A stretch of DNA of 64,000 bases from positions 1-64,000 of the forward strand of contig JBBKVP010000067.1 in NCBI GenBank assembly GCA_037968495.1. Reading direction: 5' to 3'. This stretch comes from Aestuarierythrobacter sp037968495 (lineage in GTDB: Bacteria > Pseudomonadota > Alphaproteobacteria > Sphingomonadales > Sphingomonadaceae). The notes below the pieces were generated by a model that was given only the letters and a program-made list of their open reading frames with translations, was not told the origin of the DNA and did not search any database. This document shows positions 25,489 to 34,147 of the stretch, in pieces. Each line of letters starts with the position of its first letter. Positions within the stretch are counted from its first letter, which is position 1. The position numbers were made by a program, and so were the translations under genes.

Positions 25489-25751
25489 CAGAGTTCTAGC
25501 AGGGCGTCCAATTTGCCGTGGCGTTCCAGTGCGGCAAGTTCATCCGACCCACCAACCGCTTTATCGGCGATCAGGATTTGCGGAACGGTTCGTGCGCCAG
25601 GCACTCTCACATGCATTTCGTCACGCTTTGAGCCGCCCATCGTGATGTCATATTCGGTATATTCAACGCCTTTATCGTCGAGCAATTTCTTGGCGCGGAA
25701 GCAGTATCCGCAACCGAATTTTGTATAAATTTCGACGGTGGGTGCGCTCAT
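25488..25751 (-). CDS. grxC: Glutaredoxin 3 (monothiol/dithiol type with CGYC active site)
   Basis: The small product of about 87 residues is a GrxC-type thiol oxidoreductase: EIYTKFGCGYCFRAKKLL holds the active site CxxC, here CGYC rather than the usual CPYC, and RTVPQILIADKAVGGSDEL contains the cis-Pro and the glutathione-binding GGSDEL. It reduces protein or glutathione mixed disulphides. Two adjacent ATG codons (25754, 25751) are possible; the second has better spacing to AAGGAC. It heads the grxC-hydrolase-DUF1178 unit. Confidence 0.92.
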   Translation of the reverse strand: MSAPTVEIYTKFGCGYCFRAKKLLDDKGVEYTEYDITMGGSKRDEMHVRVPGARTVPQILIADKAVGGSDELAALERHGKLDALLEL

Positions 25752-25809
25752 CATAGGTCCTTGGTTTTGACAGGATTCCGAATTGTCTAGGCTTCAAATA
25801 GCGGCAAAT

Positions 25810-25840
25810 CTTGAAATCGCCTAGGAGGCAACTATTTTGG
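25810..25840 (+). promoter_or_regulatory. Probable RpoH (sigma-32) heat-shock promoter of hsp20
   Basis: CTTGAAA at 25810-25816 is followed, 17 bases after CTTG, by ACTATTTTGG at 25831-25840. This matches the alphaproteobacterial sigma-32 pattern CTTG-N17/18-CYTATNTNNG at all but the first -10 position. It would start transcription near 25846, just upstream of the ROSE-like leader. Confidence 0.6.
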
Positions 25841-25847
25841 GTTGGTG

Positions 25848-25935
25848 ATCGGTGCCGTTAGGGCCGATTGCAAAACCGGGGAAGGTGCCGAATGTTCGGA
25901 CCTGCCCTTTGTCAAATTGCTCAATGGAGGATTTG
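25848..25935 (+). promoter_or_regulatory. ROSE-like RNA thermometer in the hsp20 leader
   Basis: Three hairpins fill the leader. The last (25913-25935) pairs CAAATT-G-CTC with GAGGATTTG around an AATG loop; it buries the ribosome-binding site and contains the diagnostic TTGCT whose G (25919) is bulged, the hallmark of ROSE elements. A second hairpin is at 25884-25902 (GGT-G-CCGA / TCGGACC) and a third at 25848-25868 (ATCG...GCC / GGC-CGAT). ROSE elements melt on heating and allow translation of small heat-shock genes. Confidence 0.75.
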
Positions 25936-25940
25936 TTTCG

Positions 25941-26399
25941 ATGAATAGAATGGATTTTACACCCTATCGCCGCAGCACCGTCGGTTTCGACCGCTTGTTC
26001 GAGCTGATGGAATCGCAGGCGCGCCAGAATAGCGGTGACAATTACCCGCCCTATAATGTCGAACGCCGCGACGAAGATTCTTACCGAATCACCCTTGCAG
26101 TCGCCGGCTTCAAGCCAACCGACATCGACATCACCGCGCAACAGAATCTATTGGTGATCCAAGGCAAAAAGCAGGACGAAGTCAGCGACGGTGAATTGCT
26201 GCATGTCGGCATCGCCAATCGCGGTTTTGAACGGCGTTTCGAACTGGCTGACTATGTCAGTGTCGAGAACGCGGGATTGTCTGACGGCTTGCTCGTCGTA
26301 GATTTAGTGCGCGAAGTGCCTGACGCCATGAAGCCAAAGAAGATTCCGGTGAATGGCGAAGGCATGATCGAGGCACCGAAGGCCGATAAAAGCGACTGA
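25941..26399 (+). CDS. Small heat-shock protein, Hsp20/IbpA family
   Basis: The 152-residue chaperone begins MNRMDFTPYRRSTVGFDRLF, as in IbpA-type proteins of alphaproteobacteria, followed by the alpha-crystallin domain (NYPPYNVERRDEDSYRITLA, AGFKPTDIDITAQQNLLVIQ, then GIANRGFERRFELADYV) and an acidic/Lys tail. It holds unfolding proteins in a refoldable state. The ATG at 25941 lies ten bases after GGAGG (25926-25930). Both a sigma-32-like promoter and a ROSE-like thermometer precede it, implying dual heat control. Confidence 0.93.
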   Translation: MNRMDFTPYRRSTVGFDRLFELMESQARQNSGDNYPPYNVERRDEDSYRITLAVAGFKPTDIDITAQQNLLVIQGKKQDEVSDGELLHVGIANRGFERRFELADYVSVENAGLSDGLLVVDLVREVPDAMKPKKIPVNGEGMIEAPKADKSD

Positions 26400-26443
26400 A
26401 CTTCGACAACTTCAGGCGACAACGTTTGTTGATCAAATGTTTA

Positions 26444-26467
26444 GGGGCGGACCGCAAAGTCCGCCCC
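26444..26467 (+). terminator. Terminator hairpin after hsp20
   Basis: A perfect 9-base stem, GGGGCGGAC (26444-26452) and GTCCGCCCC (26459-26467), encloses a CGCAAA loop 45 bases after the hsp20 stop. The following TTC is only a weak U-tract, so termination strength is uncertain. Confidence 0.65.
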
Positions 26468-26486
26468 TTCGACATTTGCATGCCGC

Positions 26487-26539
26487 CTTGACCGGTTCTG
26501 ATCGTCCGGGTCGCAGAAGACGATCAACACCGGTTCAAG
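26487..26539. repeat. Long imperfect palindrome in the hsp20-pyrG intergenic region
   Basis: Arms CTTG-ACCGGT-TC-TGATCGTC (26487-26506) and GACGATCA-AC-ACCGGT-T-CAAG (26519-26539) pair over 18 bases with a 2x2 internal loop and one bulged T. A second, perfect 6-base hairpin TTCGGT/ACCGAA follows at 26558-26575. Both lie between convergent genes. They do not look like plain terminators and may be a structured RNA or a protein-binding palindrome. Confidence 0.6.
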
Positions 26540-26690
26540 CTCAAAAACTCGAACGGGTTCGGTGTAGCGACCGAAAATACAAAAATTTTTCAAATTACAC
26601 CGCCTATGTTGTTAAGCCTTTGTCGCGGCTTGTGGCAAGTATAAAGTTGAGCGCTTGACCTCAATCAAAGATCAAATTGGGACAGTATAT

Positions 26691-28328
26691 TTATACGAGG
26701 CGCGATTGTCTCAATGCTGCAGCAACAAATCCTGCAAATAGTGGATGCGGATCGAAAGGTCGGCTCTTTAATTCGGGATGGAACTGCACGCCAACAAACC
26801 ACGGATGGTCGGGTCGCTCAACTATTTCTGGCAGAAGACCGTCGGGTGACATTCCCGAGAAGATTAGGCCGCCCTCTTCCAATTTTTCGCGGTAAGCCAC
26901 GTTGACTTCGTATCGGTGACGGTGGCGTTCCGAAATTTCGGTCGCGCCGCCATAAACACTTGAGACATGGCTGTTTGCAGCGAGCTTCGCATCATACGCG
27001 CCGAGCCTCATAGTGCCGCCCATATCGCCATCGGCAGCGCGCTTTTCCAGCCCAGCCTCGGTCATCCATTCAGTAATGATGCCGACAACAGGTTCCGCAG
27101 TTTCGCCGAATTCGGTCGATGATGCTTCAGACACACCGGCGGTGTTTCGCGCGCCTTCGATGCAGGCCATTTGCATGCCCAAGCAAATACCGAAGAACGG
27201 CACGCCGCGCTCGCGTGCGAATTTGACGCTGGCAATCTTGCCCTCGCTACCGCGTTCGCCAAAGCCGCCGGGCACGAGAATGCCGTGGAGCGGTTCGAGT
27301 TCTGCTGCGAGGTCTTCGCCAGCTTGTTCGAAAACTTCGGCATCGATCCACCGAATATTGACCTTGACCCGATTGGCCATTCCGCCGTGGACCAGCGCTT
27401 CATTGAGCGACTTGTAAGCATCTTGCAGGCCGACATATTTGCCGACGACACCGATGGTGACTTCACCCTCGGGATTTTGACGGCGATCAACGATGTCTTC
27501 CCACGTCGTGAGATCAGGCAATGGCGGGTTTTCGATATTGAAATGGCGCAGGACTTCGGAATCGAGACCTTCAGCATGATACTGCAACGGAACCGAATAT
27601 ATGCTCGGTGCGTCGAGGGCCGGGATCACCGCTTCTTTACGCACGTTGCAGAATAGCGCGATTTTCTGGCGTTCATTTTCTGGCAGCGGATGTTCGCAAC
27701 GACAAAGAAGGACGTCCGGCTGAACGCCCATACCCGTCATTTCGCGGACCGAATGCTGGGTTGGCTTGGTCTTCAGCTCACCTGCCGCAGCGATATAGGG
27801 AACAAGCGTTACATGGACGAAGCAGGTTTGCTCGCGGCCAAGCTCGTTACGCAGTTGGCGCAGCGCCTCGATAAACGGCAGGCTCTCTATGTCGCCGACA
27901 GTGCCGCCAATTTCGCACAATACGAAGTCGAGATCCTCAACATCGGTCTGTGCAAAATTCTTGATCTCGTCAGTTACGTGCGGAATCACCTGAACGGTTG
28001 CGCCCAAATAGTCGCCGCGCCGTTCTCGGGCGATAATGTCCTGATACACTCGGCCAGACGTAATGTTGTCGCTTTGGCGAGCTGAAACGCCCGTGAAGCG
28101 TTCATAGTGACCAAGGTCGAGATCAGTCTCGGCACCGTCATCCGTTACAAAGACTTCGCCATGTTGATAAGGGCTCATCGTGCCCGGATCGACATTGAGA
28201 TAGGGATCGAACTTGCGAACCCGGACCCGGTAGCCGCGCGCTTGCAGCAGCGCTGCAAGGCTTGCTGCCATGAGACCTTTGCCAAGCGAGGAGACCACAC
28301 CGCCGGTTATAAATATGTACCGAGCCAT
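26691..28328 (-). CDS. pyrG: CTP synthase
   Basis: The 545-residue enzyme aminates UTP to CTP with glutamine and ATP. The synthetase domain starts YIFITGGVVSSLGKGLMAAS with the ATP loop, plus CEIGGTVGDIESLPF; the glutaminase domain has the nucleophile in FFGICLGMQMACIE and the His/Glu pair in QFHPELKSRP. Full length for the family. It is preceded by secG and tpiA on the same strand. Confidence 0.97.
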   Translation of the reverse strand: MARYIFITGGVVSSLGKGLMAASLAALLQARGYRVRVRKFDPYLNVDPGTMSPYQHGEVFVTDDGAETDLDLGHYERFTGVSARQSDNITSGRVYQDIIARERRGDYLGATVQVIPHVTDEIKNFAQTDVEDLDFVLCEIGGTVGDIESLPFIEALRQLRNELGREQTCFVHVTLVPYIAAAGELKTKPTQHSVREMTGMGVQPDVLLCRCEHPLPENERQKIALFCNVRKEAVIPALDAPSIYSVPLQYHAEGLDSEVLRHFNIENPPLPDLTTWEDIVDRRQNPEGEVTIGVVGKYVGLQDAYKSLNEALVHGGMANRVKVNIRWIDAEVFEQAGEDLAAELEPLHGILVPGGFGERGSEGKIASVKFARERGVPFFGICLGMQMACIEGARNTAGVSEASSTEFGETAEPVVGIITEWMTEAGLEKRAADGDMGGTMRLGAYDAKLAANSHVSSVYGGATEISERHRHRYEVNVAYREKLEEGGLIFSGMSPDGLLPEIVERPDHPWFVGVQFHPELKSRPFDPHPLFAGFVAAALRQSRLV

Positions 28329-28431
28329 GGGAATGAAGCCTTAGGGATAGATATGGATTCGGCGCAAGCGGAATGGTGCGGCGAAATGCCGCAATCCACA
28401 TTCTTGCGCTTCTAACTTGGTTATTTTGGTA

Positions 28432-28827
28432 TTATTCGGTCGCGCCGGCAAGCGGATCGTCAGCCGGAGTGGCTGGCGTTGTTGCAGGTGCTGCAGCCGG
28501 TGCGGCAGGCGCTCCGCCCGAAACACTGCTGAGCGGATCGTTGCCCGTTAACGGATCGACAGTCCGATCCACAGTCGTTGTGATCTCGCTGCTGCCCGTG
28601 GTCTTCACAGCGACCGCGGCCAGCGCAATCGACAAAACTACAAAAGCAATGGCCAACATCTTTGTGCTTCTGGTCAGGAAATCTGCTGCGCCGCGCGCGG
28701 ACATCATGCCGCCCGGGCTGCCGCCAATTCCAAGCCCGCCCCCTTCAGAGCGTTGCATAAGAATCACGCCGACAAGCGCTGCAGCAACGATTGTCTGGAC
28801 GACGGTAAGAAACAGAAAGAGGGACAT
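28432..28827 (-). CDS. secG: Preprotein translocase subunit SecG
   Basis: The 131-residue protein has two membrane segments (LFLFLTVVQTIVAAALVGVI and MLAIAFVVLSIALAAVAV) flanking the conserved cytosolic loop MQRSEGGGLGIGGSP. A long Ala/Pro-rich C-terminal tail, not part of the core, is common in this order. SecG assists the SecYEG channel. tpiA-secG-pyrG is the usual alphaproteobacterial order. Confidence 0.92.
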   Translation of the reverse strand: MSLFLFLTVVQTIVAAALVGVILMQRSEGGGLGIGGSPGGMMSARGAADFLTRSTKMLAIAFVVLSIALAAVAVKTTGSSEITTTVDRTVDPLTGNDPLSSVSGGAPAAPAAAPATTPATPADDPLAGATE

Positions 28828-28901
28828 GAAGCGTAAAAACCTATGATTGTGTTGCGGCGCTATCTAGGCGTCCGCCTTGAATTCGGCAAGGCGCCTGCCA
28901 G

Positions 28902-29672
28902 TTACGCGGCAGCTTCTTCGGCTTCGGTCGCGCCAATAACAATGCCGAGGAAGCTTTCGGCTGTTAGGCTGGCGCCGCCAACCAGCGCACCGCCGACGTC
29001 AGCAATGGACAGAATTTGAGAGGCATTTTCTGGCTTTACCGAGCCGCCGTAAAGGATGCGCACTTCCGTATCCTCTTCGGGCTCACCATATAATTCGACC
29101 AGCAACCCACGGATAGCAGAATGCATTTCCGCAATATCGCTATCGGCAGCAACGCGGCCGGTGCCGATTGCCCAGACGGGCTCATAAGCAACGGTGAGCT
29201 TGTCCGCGACGTCACCGCTGGCTGGCAAGGAGCCGCGCAGCTGCGATGTCACAACGTCTACAGCCTTGCCGGAATCGCGGTCCGCTTCGGTTTCACCGCA
29301 GCAAACAATGATCTTTAATCCCGCTTCGATGGCCGATTCGGCCTTGGCCTTGACCACTTTGTCTGTCTCGCCGTGATTCTGGCGGCGTTCGCTGTGACCC
29401 AAGATTACAAAGCTTGCGCCCGCGTCCGCCACCATCGTCGCGGACACGTCACCAGTATGAGCACCTTCAGCACCAGCGTGACAGTCCTGTGCGCCGATAG
29501 CCATTTGCTGGGCCTCTTTGCGAGTTGCGTGAATAAGGGTAAACGGCGGCGCCACTGCGACTTCCACCTTCATTAGACGCTGTGATGCCCGGTCAATCGC
29601 GCGCGCTTCGGAAAGCATCGCACGTGTTCCGTTCATCTTCCAATTACCGACAATATAAGGGCGTTGAGCCAT
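28902..29672 (-). CDS. tpiA: Triosephosphate isomerase
   Basis: The 256-residue TIM barrel interconverts dihydroxyacetone phosphate and glyceraldehyde 3-phosphate. Catalytic residues are seen in IVGNWKMNG (Lys), FVILGHSERR (His) and VAYEPVWAIGTG (Glu), with the phosphate-gripping YGGSVKPENA. It is divergent from ppiD, with 197 bases between the starts. Confidence 0.97.
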   Translation of the reverse strand: MAQRPYIVGNWKMNGTRAMLSEARAIDRASQRLMKVEVAVAPPFTLIHATRKEAQQMAIGAQDCHAGAEGAHTGDVSATMVADAGASFVILGHSERRQNHGETDKVVKAKAESAIEAGLKIIVCCGETEADRDSGKAVDVVTSQLRGSLPASGDVADKLTVAYEPVWAIGTGRVAADSDIAEMHSAIRGLLVELYGEPEEDTEVRILYGGSVKPENASQILSIADVGGALVGGASLTAESFLGIVIGATEAEEAAA

Positions 29673-29869
29673 AAATTTTTCTGTGATTCCTTCAAGGAGT
29701 GCAGGCGGGCTATATAGGGTCTGTTCCTACCGCCGCCACCTCCAACGACATATTCTCCCACAAAAGATAACCACCCTGTTGCGGCAGGGTCGCAGCACGG
29801 ATAGATGCAAGCCCGATATTATCGTCATTTATCCATACATAGTGCCAGAGCAGACCGGACCGAGACAGC

Positions 29870-31801
29870 ATGATCACATTCTTTCGCAGCTTCTTTCAGT
29901 CGAAATACGGCATCGGCATCACGCTGGGCTTCCTTGCACTGATCGCTTTTGCTTTTGCCAGCGGCGATGTTGCCAACAATGCCACATTCGGCGGAGTTTC
30001 GGGCGGTAACCGCGTTGCCGTGGTGGGTGATCGCAAGATCGGAACGGCGGAGCTCAGCCGCTCGGCGTCAGATGCGCTGGATCAGGTTCGTCAGCGAAAC
30101 CCGACGCTATCCATGGCGGGCTTTCTCGAACAGGGCTCGCTCGACGATGTACTCGACCAGTTGATCGACCGCGCCGCCTTGTTTGTATTCGGCGAAAAAT
30201 ATGGTGTCCGTGCCGGTGAAAATCTTGTGAACAGCGAGATCATCGGAATCGCTGCGTTTCAGGGCGCTGACGGCAACTTCAGCGAAGACGCTTATCGTGG
30301 GTTTCTGGCTCAGCGGCGTCTGACGGACGCAATGGTGCGTGAAGATATCGGCGCAGGGTTGATGCAAAAGCAACTTTTGGTGCCAGTCGCTCTTGGTGCC
30401 GTAGTGCCCGATGCGCTGGTAAAGCGTTATGCTTCGCTGCTTGCTGAAAGCCGCGACGGTTCAATCGGCTTGCTGCCAAGCGGCGCATTTGCGCCAAAGG
30501 GCAACATTACCGAAGCCCAACTCAAGAAATTTTACGACGCCAATCGCGGCGATTACATTCGGCCCGAGCGCCGCGTGGTGCGCTACGCCACCTTTGGCGA
30601 TCAGGCACTCGGCAAGCTTCCCTCCCCCACCGCCGCGCAGATTGCGGCGCGCTACGAGCGCGACAAGGCGCAATATGCCGCCTCGCAAAGCCGCCGCCTG
30701 ACGCAGGTTGTCGTGCCCACTGAAGCAGCCGCCAATGCAATCCGCCGGTCGGCCTCCTCCGGTGCTTCGCTTGATGCCGCTGCGCGCAGTGCTGGTCTAA
30801 GTGCTGCGCAAATTGGTCCTATCACTCGCAAGGATCTGGCGAGTGCTGCATCAGACGGCGCTGCGCAGGCCGCTTTTGACGCTGGACGAGGCGAGCTTTC
30901 TGCTCCGGCCCGCGGCAGCCTCGGTTGGTATGTATTCCGCATCGAAGCAATCGAGAATAAAGGCGGCAAATCCCTCGCTCAGGCGACCGGTGAGATTTCC
31001 ACTGCGCTGGCGGACGAACAGCGCCGCGAAGCCTTGCTCGACCTTTCCGCACGGATGGAAGAGGAAATCGACAGTGGCAGCAATATTGCGGACCTCGCGC
31101 AAGAGCTGAAAGTCGAGGTAAAAACTACCAAGCCAGTAACGGCAGATGGCCGGGTTTACCGCGAGACGGCCATGGCTCCCGAAGAACTCGCGCCGGTTCT
31201 CTCGACCGCATTCTCGATGGAGGATGAAGGTGAAGCGCAATTGGCCGAAGTCGTGCCGAACGAGACCTTTATGATCTTTGACGTGGCCGAAATTACAAGC
31301 TCTGCCGCCGCACCATTTGCGGAAATCAAAGACAGCCTCGAGGGGGCATATCGCCTGTCTGAAGGCTCCAAGGCTGCCAAGAAAGCTGCCGACGCCATCA
31401 TGAAGCGCGTCGCTGGAGGCGCAACTCTGGCGGCGGCGATGAAGGCCGAGAAAGTGGTTCTGCCCTTTCCCGAAACGGTCAACATGTCGCGCCAAGAGTT
31501 GGTGGCAAGCCAACAACAGGTAGCCCCGCCACTCGCGCTACTTTTCAGTATGGCTGAGGGCACCGTGAAGCGACTGGAAGCGCCAGCAAACAACGGTTGG
31601 TATGTCGTGTCTCTACGTGACATCATTCCTGGCCAAATGAAGGATGACGACCCGATGCTCGCTCAGGCCCGCGAGCAATTGGGTGGTCTCGCAGGCCGTG
31701 AATATAGCGAGCAAATGCTGGCTGCGATCCGCAAGGAAATGGGTGTCGAACGCAACCCCGCTGCCATCGACGCCGTCCGCAAACAGCTCGCCGGTAATTG
31801 A
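29870..31801 (+). CDS. ppiD: Membrane-anchored peptidyl-prolyl isomerase/chaperone, PpiD type
   Basis: The 643-residue protein has one N-terminal membrane helix (GIGITLGFLALIAFAFASGDV), a SurA-like N-terminal chaperone region (VAVVGDRKIGTAELSRSASD, then QLIDRAALFVFGEKYG) and a middle parvulin-like domain that appears degenerate. PpiD-type proteins sit at the periplasmic exit of the Sec translocon. Its last ~20 codons overlap the likely start of trpE. The linkage ppiD-trpE and divergence from tpiA are standard in sphingomonads. Confidence 0.88.
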   Translation: MITFFRSFFQSKYGIGITLGFLALIAFAFASGDVANNATFGGVSGGNRVAVVGDRKIGTAELSRSASDALDQVRQRNPTLSMAGFLEQGSLDDVLDQLIDRAALFVFGEKYGVRAGENLVNSEIIGIAAFQGADGNFSEDAYRGFLAQRRLTDAMVREDIGAGLMQKQLLVPVALGAVVPDALVKRYASLLAESRDGSIGLLPSGAFAPKGNITEAQLKKFYDANRGDYIRPERRVVRYATFGDQALGKLPSPTAAQIAARYERDKAQYAASQSRRLTQVVVPTEAAANAIRRSASSGASLDAAARSAGLSAAQIGPITRKDLASAASDGAAQAAFDAGRGELSAPARGSLGWYVFRIEAIENKGGKSLAQATGEISTALADEQRREALLDLSARMEEEIDSGSNIADLAQELKVEVKTTKPVTADGRVYRETAMAPEELAPVLSTAFSMEDEGEAQLAEVVPNETFMIFDVAEITSSAAAPFAEIKDSLEGAYRLSEGSKAAKKAADAIMKRVAGGATLAAAMKAEKVVLPFPETVNMSRQELVASQQQVAPPLALLFSMAEGTVKRLEAPANNGWYVVSLRDIIPGQMKDDDPMLAQAREQLGGLAGREYSEQMLAAIRKEMGVERNPAAIDAVRKQLAGN

Positions 31802-33329
31802 CAGGGTCAATAAGCTGGCCAGCAGCAAACTTTTCAATGCCGAAACCGCACGAGCCGCCCTCGCCGCCGGCAAGCCTGCGCTTGTCTGGCGCAAATTGGT
31901 GGCTGACGCTGAAACTCCGGTTGGTGCGGCGCTTAAGCTGATTGAACCGGGGCGCGGCGATTTCCTGCTCGAATCGGTCGAAGGCGGCGAGGTTCGAGGG
32001 CGCTACAGTTTGCTTGGCCTCGATCCAGATATGGTGTTCCGGGCGGAGGGCGATTCCAGTGCGATCAACCACGCTTGGCAGCATGACCGCGAATCATTCG
32101 CCCCGCTTAAGGAAGGTAGCCTGCAACGATTGCGCGAACTAGTGGGTGCTTGCCGGATAGATGTGCCCGAAGGCTTGCCGCCAGCTTTGGCATTTCTGGT
32201 CGGCTACTTCGGTTACGAAACTATCGGCCTGGTCGAGAAACTCCCGCGCGCGCCTCAGGGCGAGCTTGGCGTGCCCGACATGCTGTTTGTGCGCCCGACG
32301 CTGCTTCTCGTCTTCGACTCGCTGACTGATAATCTGTTCTGCATCGCCCCTCTGTGGCCTGAAAGCGGCGATGCTGATGCCGCATTGGACCTTGCGCGTG
32401 ACCGGATCGATGAGGCTTTGCGCAAACTTGCCCTCGCCCTGCCCGCACCTTTGACCGTCTCGGACCTGCCAGACATGCAGCTGAAACCAGAGATGGCGGA
32501 TGGCGATTATAGCGCAATGGTCGCACGGGCAAAGGAATATATTACCGCAGGCGATATTTTTCAGGTGGTGCTCGCCCAGCGCTTTACCTGCCCCTTCCCT
32601 TTGCCGCCGCTCGCGCTTTACAGGGCGTTACGGCGTGTGAACCCGTCGCCGTTTCTGTATTTTCTCGATCTACCGGATTTCGCCGTGGTCGGCTCCAGCC
32701 CCGAAATACTGGTCCGCGTCCGCGATGGCGAGGTTACGATCCGGCCGATTGCGGGCACGCGGCCACGCGGCGCGAATGCCGCTGAGGACAATGCCAATGA
32801 GGCTAGCCTGCTGGCCGATCCCAAGGAACGCGCTGAGCATCTGATGCTGCTCGATTTGGGCCGCAACGATATTGGCCGGGTCGCCAGTGCTGACAGTGTC
32901 GAGGTTACAGCCAGCTACACGGTCGAGCGTTATAGCCATGTGATGCACATCGTGAGCAATGTCGTCGGCCAGCTTGATCCTTCGAAGGATGCACTTGATG
33001 CTCTATTCGCTGGCTTTCCGGCAGGAACCGTCAGCGGCGCGCCTAAAATCAGGGCTTGCGAGATTATCGCTGAGCTAGAGCCCGAAACGCGCGGGATTTA
33101 TGCAGGCGGCGTTGGCTATTTTGCTCCTGATGGTTCGGTCGACAGCTGCATCGTATTGCGAACCGCGGTGATCAAGGACGGCATCATGAATGTGACGGCA
33201 GGCGCTGGTATCGTCGCCGACAGCGATCCTGCATATGAACACCGCGAATGCGAGGCCAAAGCTGGCGCGCTCATCGCAGCGGCACGGGAAGCTGCCCGTA
33301 TCGCCGGCGAACCGGGGTTTGGACAATGA
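31743..33329 (+). CDS. trpE: Anthranilate synthase component I
   Basis: TrpE makes anthranilate from chorismate with ammonia supplied by TrpG. Typical stretches include LLESVEGGEVRGRYSLLGLD near the N terminus, IRPIAGTRPRGANAAEDNAN, the LLDLGRNDIGRVA segment and AGAGIVADSDPAYEHRE at the end. The start is uncertain: no ATG suits. GTG at 31743 follows AAGGA by five bases and gives 528 residues, overlapping ppiD by 59 bases. ATT at 31797 would give 510, closer to relatives. The stop overlaps the next gene by ATGA. Confidence 0.93.
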   Translation: MSNATPLPSTPSANSSPVIDRVNKLASSKLFNAETARAALAAGKPALVWRKLVADAETPVGAALKLIEPGRGDFLLESVEGGEVRGRYSLLGLDPDMVFRAEGDSSAINHAWQHDRESFAPLKEGSLQRLRELVGACRIDVPEGLPPALAFLVGYFGYETIGLVEKLPRAPQGELGVPDMLFVRPTLLLVFDSLTDNLFCIAPLWPESGDADAALDLARDRIDEALRKLALALPAPLTVSDLPDMQLKPEMADGDYSAMVARAKEYITAGDIFQVVLAQRFTCPFPLPPLALYRALRRVNPSPFLYFLDLPDFAVVGSSPEILVRVRDGEVTIRPIAGTRPRGANAAEDNANEASLLADPKERAEHLMLLDLGRNDIGRVASADSVEVTASYTVERYSHVMHIVSNVVGQLDPSKDALDALFAGFPAGTVSGAPKIRACEIIAELEPETRGIYAGGVGYFAPDGSVDSCIVLRTAVIKDGIMNVTAGAGIVADSDPAYEHRECEAKAGALIAAAREAARIAGEPGFGQ

Positions 33330-34147
33330 AAATTCTGGCCGCCCTTACAGTGGCGCTTGTTTTGACCGGCTGCGAACAGCCTGCGGGCGAGGCAGTGTCG
33401 CGGGTGGAACTTGGTAAAAGCGGTGAGAGCGGCACGACCGTGACGTCCGATTGCAAGAGGGCCGAATTCGAAGGCAGCGCACTAACCCATTGCATTGCCG
33501 ATCCGGCCGATCACCGCATCACTACATCGCTTGGACCAAAGGACGGCAAACCCTTCCGCAGCCTAGCAAATCTGGCTGGCAGCCGCGCTGCTGATGCGCC
33601 GCTTGTGGCATTCGCAGTGAATGGCGGGATGTTCGACGATGAAGGCCAGCCAATCGGCTATCACGTAGAGCGCGGCAATCGTCTGAAGGAGCTCAACCGC
33701 AACGATGGCGGCGGTAACTTCCATATGCTGCCAAACGGCGTCTTCTTCGGGTCTGGCGTAAAGTGGGAAGTCCGGACGTCGGACGATTTCTACAATAAGG
33801 TCAGTGACCGCCCTCGTTTCGGCACTCAGTCCGGCCCAATGCTAGTCATCGATGGCAAACTACATCCCGAAATCTCCGACGATGGCGAGTCCCAAAAGGT
33901 CCGCAATGCCGTCGGAGTTGGCAAGGACGGCCGCGCACATTTCGTTATCAGTGATGGGCCAATATCCTTTGGCTTGTTGGCCCGTTATTACCGCGATGAA
34001 CTGAAGGTCCCCAACGCGCTATTCCTCGATGGCACGGTATCCTCGCTGTGGGATCCCTCGACAGGCAGGCTCGATAATGGTCTGCCGCTTGGTCCCTTGA
34101 TCGTGGTCGAAAAGCGCGAGAAGGCCCAAAGTGAGCTTGCGGAATGA
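33326..34147 (+). CDS. Lipoprotein with phosphodiester-glycosidase (NAGPA/DUF2233) domain
   Basis: The 273-residue product has a lipoprotein signal (MKILAALTVALVLTGC; Cys17 after LTG), then a DUF2233-type domain: APLVAFAVNGGMFDDEGQPIG, FGTQSGPMLVIDGKLHP, RNAVGVGKDGRAHFVISDGP and NALFLDGTVSSLWD. The family includes the eukaryotic mannose-6-phosphate uncovering enzyme; bacterial substrates are largely unknown. It sits between trpE and trpG with ATGA overlaps on both sides, so it must be co-expressed with the tryptophan genes though it acts outside the cytoplasm. Confidence 0.82.
   Translation: MKILAALTVALVLTGCEQPAGEAVSRVELGKSGESGTTVTSDCKRAEFEGSALTHCIADPADHRITTSLGPKDGKPFRSLANLAGSRAADAPLVAFAVNGGMFDDEGQPIGYHVERGNRLKELNRNDGGGNFHMLPNGVFFGSGVKWEVRTSDDFYNKVSDRPRFGTQSGPMLVIDGKLHPEISDDGESQKVRNAVGVGKDGRAHFVISDGPISFGLLARYYRDELKVPNALFLDGTVSSLWDPSTGRLDNGLPLGPLIVVEKREKAQSELAE

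Noticed and set aside
25488..25751. CGYC active site of GrxC as an unusual finding
   Set aside because: Variation at the second position of the CxxC motif occurs in the GrxC group; both cysteines and the GSH-binding motif are present.
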